Assembly (NCBI GenBank): GCA_029204045.2
Contig: CM055061.1
Coordinates: 44,726,977 to 44,790,976 of the forward strand
DNA: 64,000 bases
Direction: 5' to 3'
Origin: Tillandsia leiboldiana
Taxonomy: Eukaryota > Streptophyta > Magnoliopsida > Poales > Bromeliaceae
Under the pieces are notes generated by a model. The model was not told where the DNA came from. It searched no databases and saw nothing but the letters and a program-made list of their open reading frames with translations. This document shows positions 21,553-32,206 of this stretch, one piece after another (the stretch's first letter is position 1; every line of letters starts with the position of its first letter). The position numbers were made by a program, and so were the translations under genes.

Positions 21553-24500
21553 CTAGGTTGTAGGTCATGGTGGACTTAGAAACCCTAGGCTTGTGGTTGG
21601 ACCCTAGGATGACTTCGTGAGAGTCGTGATTTGTAGCGAGAGTCCTGATTGAGTTTTGCACCTCTCCCGAGGGACGGGATGAGTGATTGGCATGTTTATT
21701 CTCCTAAGTAGTTATGTTGGCTGCAGACAACATAACGCTATGGAATGGGTGACATGCTCTAGACTTTCGCTGGATTGGGTCGAGCGTTGTTGTGTGCTGA
21801 TTTGTGGTTTCGTCGTGGCGAGCGGTGTCTCCCCGACGCTGGGTTTGGGACCTTTGTGCATCCTGTCATGGCAGTTGAGCTTAAGCGGTTGGTTTTGGGC
21901 CGGATACCCGGATTGAGGTCAGAGAACTCCGAACCCAGATGACAGGATTGTCAGAGACATATCAGCGGCAGTGTGAGCAGCTAGTTTGGTGACGCAGTTG
22001 TCAGAGCAGTGGGCAGCCCGACTGTACTTTTCTTCTGAGACCACCAGGATGTAGTACCCTCAGCGGCAGGGATTTTTGTAGTGCCAATAGAGCGAGTGGC
22101 CCCCTCCGTGCCAATGTTTAGTGCCAAGGCACTGAGGTAGGGTGGATGGTTGACAGCAGAGGAGCTGTGGGGCATGTTTGATTTAGTGAGCCAGATTTGG
22201 CAGATGAACCGCCCCGACTCGTAAGATTGAGCTTGGAGCCTTTGGAGGCAGAGTCGTGGTTGGGGGTGATGGAGTGATCAATTGAGAGCCTCCCTGTGCT
22301 AGAGAGTTTATGCAGTTGTTGAACTGGTGCTCCAGGTTTCGAGGGACGAGGCACATAGGATAAGTGAGATTGGGAGTGGATTGCACCAGGATACTCTTTA
22401 GTTTCTTTTCGGTCCCTCATGTTTGGGTTTTGGACTGTGGATGCCTCGTCGGAGTAGGCATTGTGTTTGGAGCTGGACACTACAGTTCCTTGGATGGGGA
22501 TCTGCCGCTAGAGGCGAGTTCTGGAGGGAGGCGCTTGGCGCTAGGTGATGGAGGACAGATCGGCAGGCAGAGGCATTTTCGTTTTGCTTTCCTGGGTGGT
22601 GGATATCCTTATGGATGGTTAATGCAAAGCTTACCCAAGGGAATTCTACCCTTTGTGATTTATAACTTGCATATTTTGATTGTATCATATGGGATTGAGG
22701 GGTGAGCTTAGAAAGGATAAGTGTATAGGGAATTGCATGGATTAATGGTGTTTTGTCTTATGACGGTTGCAATGATGGACTTCTGAGATGTTGGGGATCG
22801 GGCGGACCCCGATGGCAGTATCAGCGTCTATATCAGAGTAGCGCAACGGTAGCGTGGTTTTGTTGTCTGCGGAGGATCGTATCTGTTGCCTCAGCGTGAG
22901 CAGAGACAGAGGTCGTGCTCCCTTGTGATTGATGGGATATTTTCTGATGGACTAAGCGACAACCGCTTGCATCGTGTGGATGAGCTTGTGCCGCCTGGTT
23001 GGAGGGCGCCACGGCAGTGGATCGGGTTGTTGCAGGTGTGATTTCATCACCGCAGTCGGAGTTAGTGTACCTCACTTTCCGGCATGGACTAAAGGCAGAG
23101 TTATTACCATGTGCACTAGAGGTACAGAATACCATCGGTGTTATGCATGTGAAGGAGGCTTATGGGTTTTGTTCAGTGTCGTTGAGACCATGAGTTATAC
23201 CAGCAAACCTCTTGATATGGGTGGCAGTTCGATGTTTTGACCCAGTGCTTGGGATTGGTTGGCACGGCACCATTGGATGGTTAAGTGCAGAGAGGGTGCT
23301 GATTGTGACTTTTGCGAGGCAGACAAAGGAGGCTTGTTATGGGGAGATTGTTCGAGCACACAGGGTTTAGCGACTGTGTGAGAGGAGCTTATGGTGGCGC
23401 CGGGACCAAAGGATATTTCTATTGCTGCGAAATCCCGGGTGTGAGTCCACTCGAGTTGATGATTATGCCGCCTGTTAGGGAGAGTTTGATTGCGGTTGAC
23501 GTGGTTTTGGAAACCGCGCCAACCTCAGTAGCACCACTTGGATTATCGGTAAGAGCTGGGAGAGTTGATCGCACCGGTGCAGGGATCTGTTGGATAGAGG
23601 GTCTGTTTGACCTAGTGCCACGTCGTTGATACACGACGGTGAGAGCCCTTTGGGATTGGAGTCCAGGCAGGTCCAGGTATTATTTAGAACCTTTTGAAGG
23701 AGCTATATTCCGGCAGTTATTGTTTGATGCCTGCGCCAATTTGGAATTTCAGCTGAGGGCATTGTCTAGATGGTGTTCAGGACACAGTAGGGGCATTACG
23801 AGTACAGTGAAGCCAATGGATTGACTAATGCCCTGTTGCCTATAGATTGAGGAATTTTGTGTTTCAGTTGGCCTTGAACGGTTTGATAGCGGCATCCTCC
23901 AGGAATATTTTGGTTTTACCCCCTCCCTGAGTGTTTAGAGCTTGTGCAGCATTTGTATATGGTGTGACAAGATCTGTGGGGAAGAAGCTTTTTGCCATGT
24001 CGTTGTGGTGCAAGTTTTAGCTTCGAGAGCATATCTTTCTAGATTACTTCTTCTAGCCGAAGGGGCGGCGGTGGAAATTCGGCCAAAGTGGATGCTATTT
24101 AAGACTGGCCGAGATCGACGGTCATTGTTGGGGTGAGGAGTTTTTGGACCGGATAGTGCCAGCAGAGCTTGATGACCGGGTGATGAGATTGGTACCAGCG
24201 CCGATTCTAACCTAGTCAGTGGTGGGAGATGGATTTGTGAGTTATAGTGATACCTCCCGTAGTGGCTGTAGAGCCACCATTGGATTTTGTGAGCATCCAG
24301 TATCACCCCGACAGAGCCACTGTGGTGGCGGATGCCTGGAGCAGAAGAGCTATTTGGGAGTCGAGTTTGATGGTTCCATAGCTGGCACTGTGTGGGGCCA
24401 TCCTTGTGTGCAGGGTTTGAGTTGAGTCCCTGAGGATCCCTTTTGATGAGAGGCTGCGGCTGAGCAATCCACTTAGGTGGTTAAGTGTTGCGGGTGACCG

Positions 24501-24923
24501 AGTGTGAACCCCTGCTTGTTTGGGCCCCTTTTCTGTGCAGGTGTTTGTGTGGATGTGATTCGGGTCGCTTTGGTTGAGCTGGCTCTTGGGAGTGATTTTA
24601 GAGCGTGTTACTCAGGCTGTTTGTTCCTTTTCCCCCCGCCTTTTGTTGGAGTTTTTGAGGTTTTTCTGCGTCTCAGCTCTGGAGTGTCATGTTTTGGACC
24701 CCTCGCCCGTGTTTGACTCGTTCCTTTTGGGGTCTGTGAGAGTTTGGAGTACGAGGGACGCCGTTGCGAATTCCGACTCGTGAGGTGAGGGAATTGCGCA
24801 ATCGGGCTATGCCGTACTGGTTGTTGCTGTTGTTGTTGCTGAGGAGTAATCACGGGGAGTGATAGGTGACTTGGGAGCTGGAGACGGCGGTGTTGAGTAT
24901 TGACCCCTGGTTTCTGGGACTCC
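21553..24923 (+). pseudogene. Element F interior, decayed gag-pol
   Basis: Recognisable only by comparison with G. A leader like that of G (21553-21800) comes first. Near 22975-23240 is a remnant of the protease neighbourhood. 'MPPVRESLIAVDVVLETAPTS' (23466-23530) is the counterpart of the 'MPPDREIEFVIDVVPGTTS' pre-RT segment. 'ttgactaatgccctgttgcc' (near 23822) is the counterpart of the RT 'LTNAPA' box. 'FVSYSDTSRSGC' (near 24232-24270) is the counterpart of the start of RNase H. A pol-tail remnant with a 'ttgctgttgttgttgctg' run lies at 24750-24920. No frame is open for long and large parts are missing. Element E shows matching decay. Confidence 0.75.
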
Positions 24924-24928
24924 TTGGG
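24924..24928. repeat. Target-site duplication of element G, left copy (TTGGG)
   Basis: Exact match to 34629-34633. Confidence 0.95.
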
Positions 24929-25278
24929 TGTAGAGTACCGGAGCTTCGGGCAGTGTGCCGACCCCTCGTGGCAGCCTGGTATTGTGGAAATACCATCAGC
25001 AGTTTCTGTTTGTATTTACAGAGAGGTTCGGGTGGTCCCGTAGCGACGCGGAAGTCTTTTTGAAGGAAAGTGAGTTGGCGTCGACTTGAAAGCTTGCGGG
25101 TCGAGCTTTGGTTTCTTGGATGGTTTTGATGTGAGTTGAACTCTTGGGACATGTGTATTATGTGTTTACAGAGGTGTTCGGTTGGTTTCGGGGTGATGCG
25201 GAGGATCCGAGGCGAGAAAGTGTGTTGGCGGGGCAAATTTTGGAGTTTTCGGGCTGTTGCTGGGAGTTTTGGGAGGCT

Positions 25279-25350
25279 GGTTCCGGAACCAGGTGTTTGG
25301 TTCCGGAACCAGGGGCTGTGTACCGGTACCAAGTGGGTGGTACCGGTACA
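25279..25350 (+). promoter_or_regulatory. Four CCGG-centred palindromes at 20-bp steps in LTR G
   Basis: GGTTCCGGAACC (25279-25290), GGTTCCGGAACC (25299-25310), GTACCGGTAC (25320-25329) and GTACCGGTAC (25340-25349) have centres at 25284.5, 25304.5, 25324.5 and 25344.5, exactly 20 bp apart. The 3' LTR repeats this with centres at 32562.5, 32582.5, 32602.5 and 32622.5. Position near the start of the LTR fits U3 regulatory sites. No clear TATA box was found after them. Confidence 0.8.
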
Positions 25351-26036
25351 CAGACACAGGGGGAGCCCCGATTAAGCCCGGACTTGCACAGTAAACCTCG
25401 GTATGGGCTTCTTCTGTTCCAACTACTCCCGCGTTGAGTTTTTGTACCCCTCAACACAGCTCCCTCACCCTTATCTCAATCCCTTATCCATCCTCCACCA
25501 TTCCTTGCGCCTGAGAAGAAGGAGAGGAAGAAGAAGGTGAAGAAGCTTGGTTTCCATTTCTGCTGCTTGTGGGAGTTGACGCAGAGTCAACGTGCGCGCG
25601 CGAGGAGCAATTTGAGGTAATTGATTTTGGAAACTATGGATTTGGATTCATTGGTTCTTCTCTTGGGTTTTATTGATGGATTTTAATGGTGAATTGAGCT
25701 AATTTTCCATTCTTGCTCCTTGGTACTCTCGGATTGCCATGCTTGCAGCAGGTTGAGTACTGTGCAAATCCGCAACTCTTCGCACGCTTAATTCGTGGAC
25801 TGTAGTGATCGGTTTTGAGCTGGGATTTTTATGGTGGCCTAGCTGGGTGCTGTGGAGGTCGTTTGGAGCTCCGTGGATTTTTCCGGACGCGCGACTGCGC
25901 GCGCGCTCGCGAGAGGCGCAGTTCAGTTTTTCTTCAGTTTTCGCCCGTTTCTTCACCGATTTCAGCGCTGCCTTCGGGAAGCATTGAGGTGGGTTGGATT
26001 TTCTTCTAAAATCGTGGAATGCCCCTAATGCTTCAA

Positions 26037-26136
26037 NNNNNNNNNNNNNNNNNNNNNNNNNNNNNNNNNNNNNNNNNNNNNNNNNNNNNNNNNNNNNNNN
26101 NNNNNNNNNNNNNNNNNNNNNNNNNNNNNNNNNNNN
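26037..26136. other. Assembly gap (100 N)
   Basis: Placeholder of fixed length inside the 5' LTR of G. Alignment with the 3' LTR predicts about 354 missing bases. Confidence 0.99.
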
Positions 26137-27089
26137 TGGGGTTCTATGAGAGCACTTCATTGAGTCGTGGAGTTTACCTTCCTCTTACAGGAGAGGAGTT
26201 TTCTGTTCACCCGCGTGTTCCGATCTTTTTGTGATCGCGATTGTAGCCTGCTGAGCTGTCATGTTTTCCATTATTGAGAGACGTGATACTTGAGTTCGTG
26301 TGGTCGCTCCCCTGAGCTACGCCCCGGGTGCGATGATGTGCCGAGCCTGCCGAGGCTTGCATGTGTTACGTTGTCCTTGAGGGACACCCTACTTAAGTCC
26401 CGTTCCTCCGGGATGTGCGGCAGTAGATGAGCGCAGGCTTGACTTTATCTTGACTGGTCCAAAGAGGCAGTCATTGAGATTTGGGTGAGCGTGTGAGTGA
26501 GTTACATTGCAGGGTCATAGATGAGTGTTTCCTTTGAGCATAGGTAGAGGCATATAGAGATAGATGTCCTGCTTTTCATATCTATTCTATCTACTTCTCA
26601 TTTGTTTACCTTTTTGGCCTCCGGTGGACTTAGTGGGCATACCGTGTGCTTGGAGGACGGTACCCCACTGGGAACTACCTTTGCAGTAGTTCTCACACCC
26701 CTGCGGTCAGGTTTCCTGAGGCAGCTGCTCCGACTCCTTCACCGTGCGGGGTCTTCAGATCGAGTAAGGGCGTGGCCGATAGAGTCGCTGTACCCGAGTC
26801 AGTTTAGTGGAGAGGTAGCAGTACCCTTTGGAGTTTCCACTTTTGTAGAGTGAGTTTGTTGAGAGATTTTATTTTTGTATCTTGAGGACAGCTTGTATCT
26901 TGATTTTATTTACTCTAGTACAGTTTTCTGTTTCCTTCTATAGCATGTACTTACGTTGCTCTGATATCTGTTGGCTAGATTTATTTGCAGGTAGAACGCT
27001 TCGTCTGTACGGCAGTTTCCGGACAGATGGCGGATCGGTTAGCGAGCCCGGGTCGCAGTTTCGACCCCCGGGGGCATGACAGATTAGAG

Positions 27090-27101
27090 TGGTATCAGAG
27101 C
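27090..27101 (+). other. Primer-binding site of element G
   Basis: TGGTATCAGAGC, matching initiator-Met tRNA, 8 bases after the LTR end. Confidence 0.92.
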
Positions 27102-27374
27102 CTAGGTTTATAGGTCATTGAGGACTTAGAGACCCTAGGCTTTTAGCTGGACAGTAGGTTGACTATCGAGAGAGACGTGATTTCTGCGAGAGTCATGATT
27201 GAGTTGTAACTCCCCCGAGAGATTGGGGTGAGTAATTTTGCATGTTTATTCTCTAAAGGGGACAGTGTCGGCTGCAGACGACATTACGCTTAGAATGGGT
27301 AACATGTATAGACTCTCGTTTGATTGGGTTGAGTGATTCTTGGTCCTGATGTTTGGTTTTAATTGCAGGATTGC

Positions 27375-29804
27375 GATGCCTGCCCAGACGTCGAGCTACG
27401 ACGAGGGCTCACCCAGCCGCAGACGAGGAGCCTGAGCGGCAGGAGGCTCCACCTGTTGATCAGGGAGAGTTCAGGCGCTGCGGGCCCAAGTGGCCCATTT
27501 GTCGGAGGCGTTGCAACGCCAAGATGAGGCGTCCAAACGCCAGGAGGAGACAGCCAGGCGCCAGGAGGAGACAGTTAGGCGCCAGGAGGAGGCAACCAAG
27601 GCCCAGCAAGAGAATGTGGAACGGTTGGTGAGGTTACTCGAGCAGAGGGCACCTCCAGCGACGCCCCCAGTAGCTACCTCGGCGACCTCATCACAGATTG
27701 CTCCTTTGACGGAGGCAGAGCAGAGAGAGCTCACGGATCGACTGTCGTATATTAGCCAGTTCCATCCCCCGCGGTTCTCTGGTCTGAGCTCGGAGCCGTG
27801 GGAAGTCGAGAACTGGATTGCTGCTATGGAAAAATTATTCGAGAATCTTTTCATCAAGGAGGAGTATCAAGTGCACCTGGGAACTCACTTTTTGGAGAAA
27901 GACGCCGAGACTTGGTGGCGTCGGTTCGCCCTGTTGGACCGCCGGGCGTACAGTTGCTGACTTGGCACGAGTTTCGAGCTTTACTGCGTGGGGCTTACTT
28001 CCCCGACAGTGCAAAGCAGAAACTCGAAGGAGATCTTCGACGGCTACAGCAGGGTAGCCGACCCCTACAGGAGTATATACGAGAGTTCCAGCGCTTACTG
28101 AACAGTGTTCCATACGTCGCCCCAGATGAGCCGCAGAGGGTTGATCTATTTGAGAGGGGATTGCACCAGGATATCTACCATCACGTCCACTCCCATCGGT
28201 CACCTACCTTGGACGCAGCTATTGAGCGAGCTCGATGGGTCTCCCGAGGGACCGTTATTATGACAGAGAGGGGCGAGGCGCCAGGGACCAGCTCCGGGGA
28301 GAAGCGCCCCACACCTCAGGATTTTGGGCAGTCAAGCAGACCGAGGCCCCCGAGACCACCGCAGCCACAGATCCAGCCTCGAGGCCGCGGGTCACAGAGG
28401 AGGCAGAGGCCAGGGGGTCATCGGCCGCCTAGACAGCAGCAGCAGCAGCAGCAGCAGAGGCGCTCCGATCAGTGTGTGATTTGTGGCGGGCCTCACGCAC
28501 CTCAGCAGTGCGAGCAGCGACAGGGCAGATGCTATCGATGTGGACAGCCGGGACATGTAGCTTGGACTTGCCCGAGGGCAGGGTCTTCAGCACCATCGAC
28601 TACATCGACTTCTCCCTTGCCCCTGCAGGCAGTGGGAGCTTCGCCGAGCTTCACCCGGGGTGATCGTGCCACCTCCTCACGACAGTCTGAGGGACGACCT
28701 CCAGCGAGCGGGCGAGTGTACGCCGCTCAGGTCGAGGATTCCACAGCAGCGGATCAGGTAGTAGCAGGTATTGTTCTTATCTCCTCTACCCGTGCTCGAG
28801 CGCTTTTTGATACTGGAGCATCACATTCATTCATCAGTAGTACATTTGCATCTTCGCATGGGTTTGAGATTGGGCCATTGACTCATGCATTAGAGGTCCA
28901 GGTTCCGGGTTGTGTAGTGCATGTAGATGAGTGCTGTTGGTCCTGCCCAGTGCAGTTAGGACCGTGGATTTTACCCATTGACCTGTTGGTCTTGCGCCGA
29001 CTTCAGGATTTTGATGTGGTTTTGGGTATGGATTGGTTATCCCGGTTCTATGCTACTATTGATTGTAGATTGAGGACTGTGACCCTTCGGGAGCCGGGTC
29101 AGGAGGAGTATGTGTATAGGGGATGTCAGAGTGCATTGTTTGCAGTGACAGTGTCCTCCGCCAGAGCCCGACAGATGTTGAGTAGAGGCTGTGTCGCTTT
29201 CCTTGCGACTGTTGTAGAGGCGCCTACGGCGATGCCCGGACTCGAGGACATCCCTGTTGTCTGCGAGTACCCGGATGTTTTTCCCTCGGAGCTATCATCT
29301 ATGCCGCCGGATCGAGAGATAGAGTTTGTGATTGATGTAGTCCCTGGAACTACATCAGTCTCTAAAGCGCCCTATAGGATGGCCCCAGCAGAGTTGAGAG
29401 AGCTAAAGGCTCAATTGCAGGATCTTTTGGATCGAGGGTTCATCAGACCTAGTGTCTCTCCGTGGGGAGCGCCGATTCTTTTTGTGAAAAAGAAGGACGG
29501 ATCACTTAGATTGTGTGTGGATTATCGAGAGTTGAATAAAGTGACCGTTCGGAACAAGTATCCTCTCCCCAGGATTGATGATTTGTTTGATCAGCTTCAG
29601 GGAGCTACGGTCTTCTCCAAGATCGACCTTCAGTCCGGTTACCACCAGCTTAAGGTGAGGGCCGAGGATGTGTCCAAGACAGCTTTCAGGACTCGGTATG
29701 GGCATTATGAGTTCACAGTGCTACCTTTTGGATTGACTAATGCCCCAGCCGCATTTATGGATCTAATGAACCGAGTGTTTCAGCCCTACTTGGATCGTTT
29801 GTAG
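27375..29804 (+). pseudogene. Element G gag, protease and N-terminal RT (frameshifted)
   Basis: ATG 27375 opens gag, but the frame changes near 27390, 27473 and 27945. Gag: a Gln/Arg-rich coiled segment (27480-27640), the capsid-like retrotransposon gag domain (about 27760-28250, with 'FHPPRFSG', 'AETWW', 'LTWHEF', 'PLQEYIREF'), a polyglutamine run (28433-28458) and a CCHC zinc knuckle 'CYRCGQPGHVAWTC' (28530-28571). Protease has the 'FDTGASHSF' active site (Asp at 28809-28811). RT begins near 29370 with 'SPWGAPILFVKKKDGSLRLCVDYRELN'. The frame ends in TAG at 29802-29804 because one T is missing in a T run. The gag shifts lie in error-rich sequence near the gap and may not be real. Confidence 0.9.
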
Positions 29805-29806
29805 TT

Positions 29807-32155
29807 GTGTTTATTGATGACATTCTGGTTTACTCCCGAAGTGACGCGGAGCACGAGGAGCACTTGAGGATAGTGCTGCAGCTTCTGAGAGAGAAGAAGT
29901 TGTATGCCAAGTTAAAGAAGTGCGCTTTTTGGCTTCGGGAGGTTTCTTTTCTAGGCCACGTAGTTTCAGCCGCAGGAGTGGCAGTGGACCCGGCGAAGAT
30001 TGATTCAGTTCGGGATTGGCCTAGACCCACGACGGTGACAGAGGTGCGCAGCTTTTTGGGCCTTGCAGGGTACTACCGTCGTTTTGTAGAAGGCTTTGCG
30101 AAGCTTTCTACTCCCCTCACTCGGTTGACCAGGAAGGGGATCAGGTTTGTGTGGACAGAGCAGTGTCAGCAGAGCTTCGAGGAGTTGAAGCAAAGGTTGA
30201 TTTCAGCGCCAGTCCTTTCACTACCAGTCATGGGAGAGGGATTCGTGATTTACAGTGATGCCTCCCACAGCGGCCTAGGATGTGTGTTGATGCAGCATGG
30301 TATGGTAATTGCTTATGCTTCGCGCCAGCTAAAGGATTATGAGAAGAATTACCCTACACATGACTTGGAGTTAGCCGCTGTTGTCTTTGCTTTGAAGCTT
30401 TGGCGGCACTATCTTTATGGCGAGCATTGTGAGATCTTCACCGACCACCAGAGTTTGAAGTATTTGTTCACCCAGAAGGAACTCAACTTGAGGCAACGCC
30501 GGTGGCTGGAGCTGCTAAAGGATTATGATCTGAGTATTCAGTATCATCCCGGCAAGGCCAATGTGGTCGCAGACGCCTTGAGCAGGCGATCAGGGCAGTC
30601 CTTGAGCTTGTTGATTACTCAGCAGATGCCCTTGAGAGAGCAGTTGAGGCGCTTGGATATCGAGGTAGTGTCCCCTGGGGTCTCTGCAAGACTTATGTCC
30701 ATGGTCTTGCAGCCCGCTCTGTTGGACAGGATTAGAGAGAAACAGAGTGAGGACCCCGAGCTTGTGAGGATTAGAGATCAGCTTCAGCAGGATCAGGGTG
30801 GGGACTTTTCTGTGGATACAGCGGGAGTACTCAGGTACAGGGACCGCTTTTGTGTGCCCGTGGACTCTGAGGTTCGAGAGCTGATTTTGAGGGAAGCTCA
30901 CTATACACCTTACACCCTCCATCCTGGGGGAACTAAGATGTATAGGGACTTGAGGGCACAATTTTGGTGGCGCGGCATGAAGAGAGATATTGGAAGGTTT
31001 GTGGCTCGTTGTTTAACTTGTCAGCAAGTTAAAGCTGAGCATCAGGTTCCAGCTGGCAAGTTGCAGAGCCTTCCAATACCTGAATGGAAATGGGACCGTG
31101 TCACTATGGATTTTATTGTGGGATTGCCGAGGACTCAGAGTGGTTCTGATGCCATATGGGTGATTGTTGATCGTTTGACCAAATCAGCCCACTTTCTGCC
31201 GATGCAGCTGAGTTGGTCCTTGGAGAGGTTAGCACAGTTATATATCGACGAGATTGTGAGACTGCACGGGGTGCCAGTATCGATTGTGTCGGACAGGGAC
31301 CCGAGGTTTACTTCACAGTTTTGGAGGAGTCTGCACAGAGCCTTGGGGACCCAGCTTCAGTTTAGCACCGCCTTTCACCCACAGACTGATGGACAGTCGG
31401 AGAGGACCATCCAGACTCTGGAGGACATGTTGAGAGCATGTGTCCTGAGCTTCAGTGGCAGTTGGGATCGACACTTGAGATTAGCCGAGTTTGCGTATAA
31501 CAATAGCTTCCAGGCGAGCATTCAGATGGCGCCCTACGAAGCATTGTATGGTCGGAAGTGTCGATCGCCTCTATTTTGGAGTGACGTGGGCGAAAGGAAG
31601 ACTTTGGGGCCAGATTTGCTTGTTGAAGCCGAGGGGAAGGTCAGGATCATTCGGCGACATTTAGAGACCGCTCAGAGCCGTCAGAGGAGTTATGCAGACA
31701 GGAGGCGGCGAGACTTGGAGTTTCAGGTGGGAGACCATGTTTTTCTGAAAGTCTCGCCATCTCGAGGAGTTCGCCGATTTGGAGTACGCGGAAAGCTTAG
31801 TCCGCGGTTTATCGGGCCATTTGAGGTGCTAGAGCGCATTGGACCAGTGGCATATCGGGTTGCGCTACCGCCGCGGTTGGCAGGAACCCATGATGTGTTT
31901 CATGTATCCACCTTGAGGAAATATGTGTTTGACCCCTCACATATCCTGGACTTCACATCCTTGGAGCTAGACGAGGACTTGGGCTATCGGGAGCAACCGG
32001 TGCGAATTCTTGCTCGAGAGACGAGAGAATTGCGCAACCGGATTATACCTTTTGTTAAGGTTTTATGGAGTCATCATGAGGAGAGAGAGGCCACATGGGA
32101 GCCTGAGGATGAGCTGAGAGTTTCATATCCCCACTTATTTGAGTCGCCCTCTTGA
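29807..32155 (+). CDS. Element G pol: RT catalytic box, RNase H, integrase, chromodomain-like tail
   Basis: A 782-codon frame continuing the polyprotein after the one-base loss at about 29799. It starts at the RT catalytic box 'FIDDILVYS'. RNase H (30238-30590) shows 'YSDASHSGLG', 'THDLELAAVVFALKLWRHYL', 'TDHQSLKYL' and 'YHPGKANVVADALSR'. Integrase has a zinc-binding HHCC (30895-31050), Asp in 'TMDFIVGLP', Asp in 'VSDRDPRF' and Glu in 'TDGQSERTI'. The end, 'FVKVLWSHHEEREATWEPE', is a chromodomain-like tail typical of Tekay/Del chromoviruses. All catalytic residues appear present. The first Met is internal to RT and not a genuine start; translation would come from gag. Confidence 0.93.
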   Translation: MFIDDILVYSRSDAEHEEHLRIVLQLLREKKLYAKLKKCAFWLREVSFLGHVVSAAGVAVDPAKIDSVRDWPRPTTVTEVRSFLGLAGYYRRFVEGFAKLSTPLTRLTRKGIRFVWTEQCQQSFEELKQRLISAPVLSLPVMGEGFVIYSDASHSGLGCVLMQHGMVIAYASRQLKDYEKNYPTHDLELAAVVFALKLWRHYLYGEHCEIFTDHQSLKYLFTQKELNLRQRRWLELLKDYDLSIQYHPGKANVVADALSRRSGQSLSLLITQQMPLREQLRRLDIEVVSPGVSARLMSMVLQPALLDRIREKQSEDPELVRIRDQLQQDQGGDFSVDTAGVLRYRDRFCVPVDSEVRELILREAHYTPYTLHPGGTKMYRDLRAQFWWRGMKRDIGRFVARCLTCQQVKAEHQVPAGKLQSLPIPEWKWDRVTMDFIVGLPRTQSGSDAIWVIVDRLTKSAHFLPMQLSWSLERLAQLYIDEIVRLHGVPVSIVSDRDPRFTSQFWRSLHRALGTQLQFSTAFHPQTDGQSERTIQTLEDMLRACVLSFSGSWDRHLRLAEFAYNNSFQASIQMAPYEALYGRKCRSPLFWSDVGERKTLGPDLLVEAEGKVRIIRRHLETAQSRQRSYADRRRRDLEFQVGDHVFLKVSPSRGVRRFGVRGKLSPRFIGPFEVLERIGPVAYRVALPPRLAGTHDVFHVSTLRKYVFDPSHILDFTSLELDEDLGYREQPVRILARETRELRNRIIPFVKVLWSHHEEREATWEPEDELRVSYPHLFESPS

Positions 32156-32170
32156 GATTTGGATTTTTGC

Positions 32171-32206
32171 GGTTTCGAGGACGAAACCGTTAAAAGGAGG
32201 GGAGAG
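32171..32206 (+). promoter_or_regulatory. Hairpin and polypurine tract of element G
   Basis: GGTTTCG/CGAAACC with loop AGGA (32171-32188), then AAAAGGAGGGGAGAG ending at the LTR. Compared with the other elements, the outer A-T pair of the stem is G-C here, a compensatory change. Confidence 0.85.

Larger units (their letters stand above)
24929..27081 (+). repeat. 5' LTR of element G (contains assembly gap)
   Basis: Pairs with 32207-34628. A run of 100 N (26037-26136) replaces about 350 bp that are present in the 3' LTR (about 33317-33670). Agreement with the 3' LTR is near perfect up to about 25440, then many 1-4 bp indels appear up to the LTR end, which looks like low-quality sequence around the gap. 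Confidence 0.93.
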
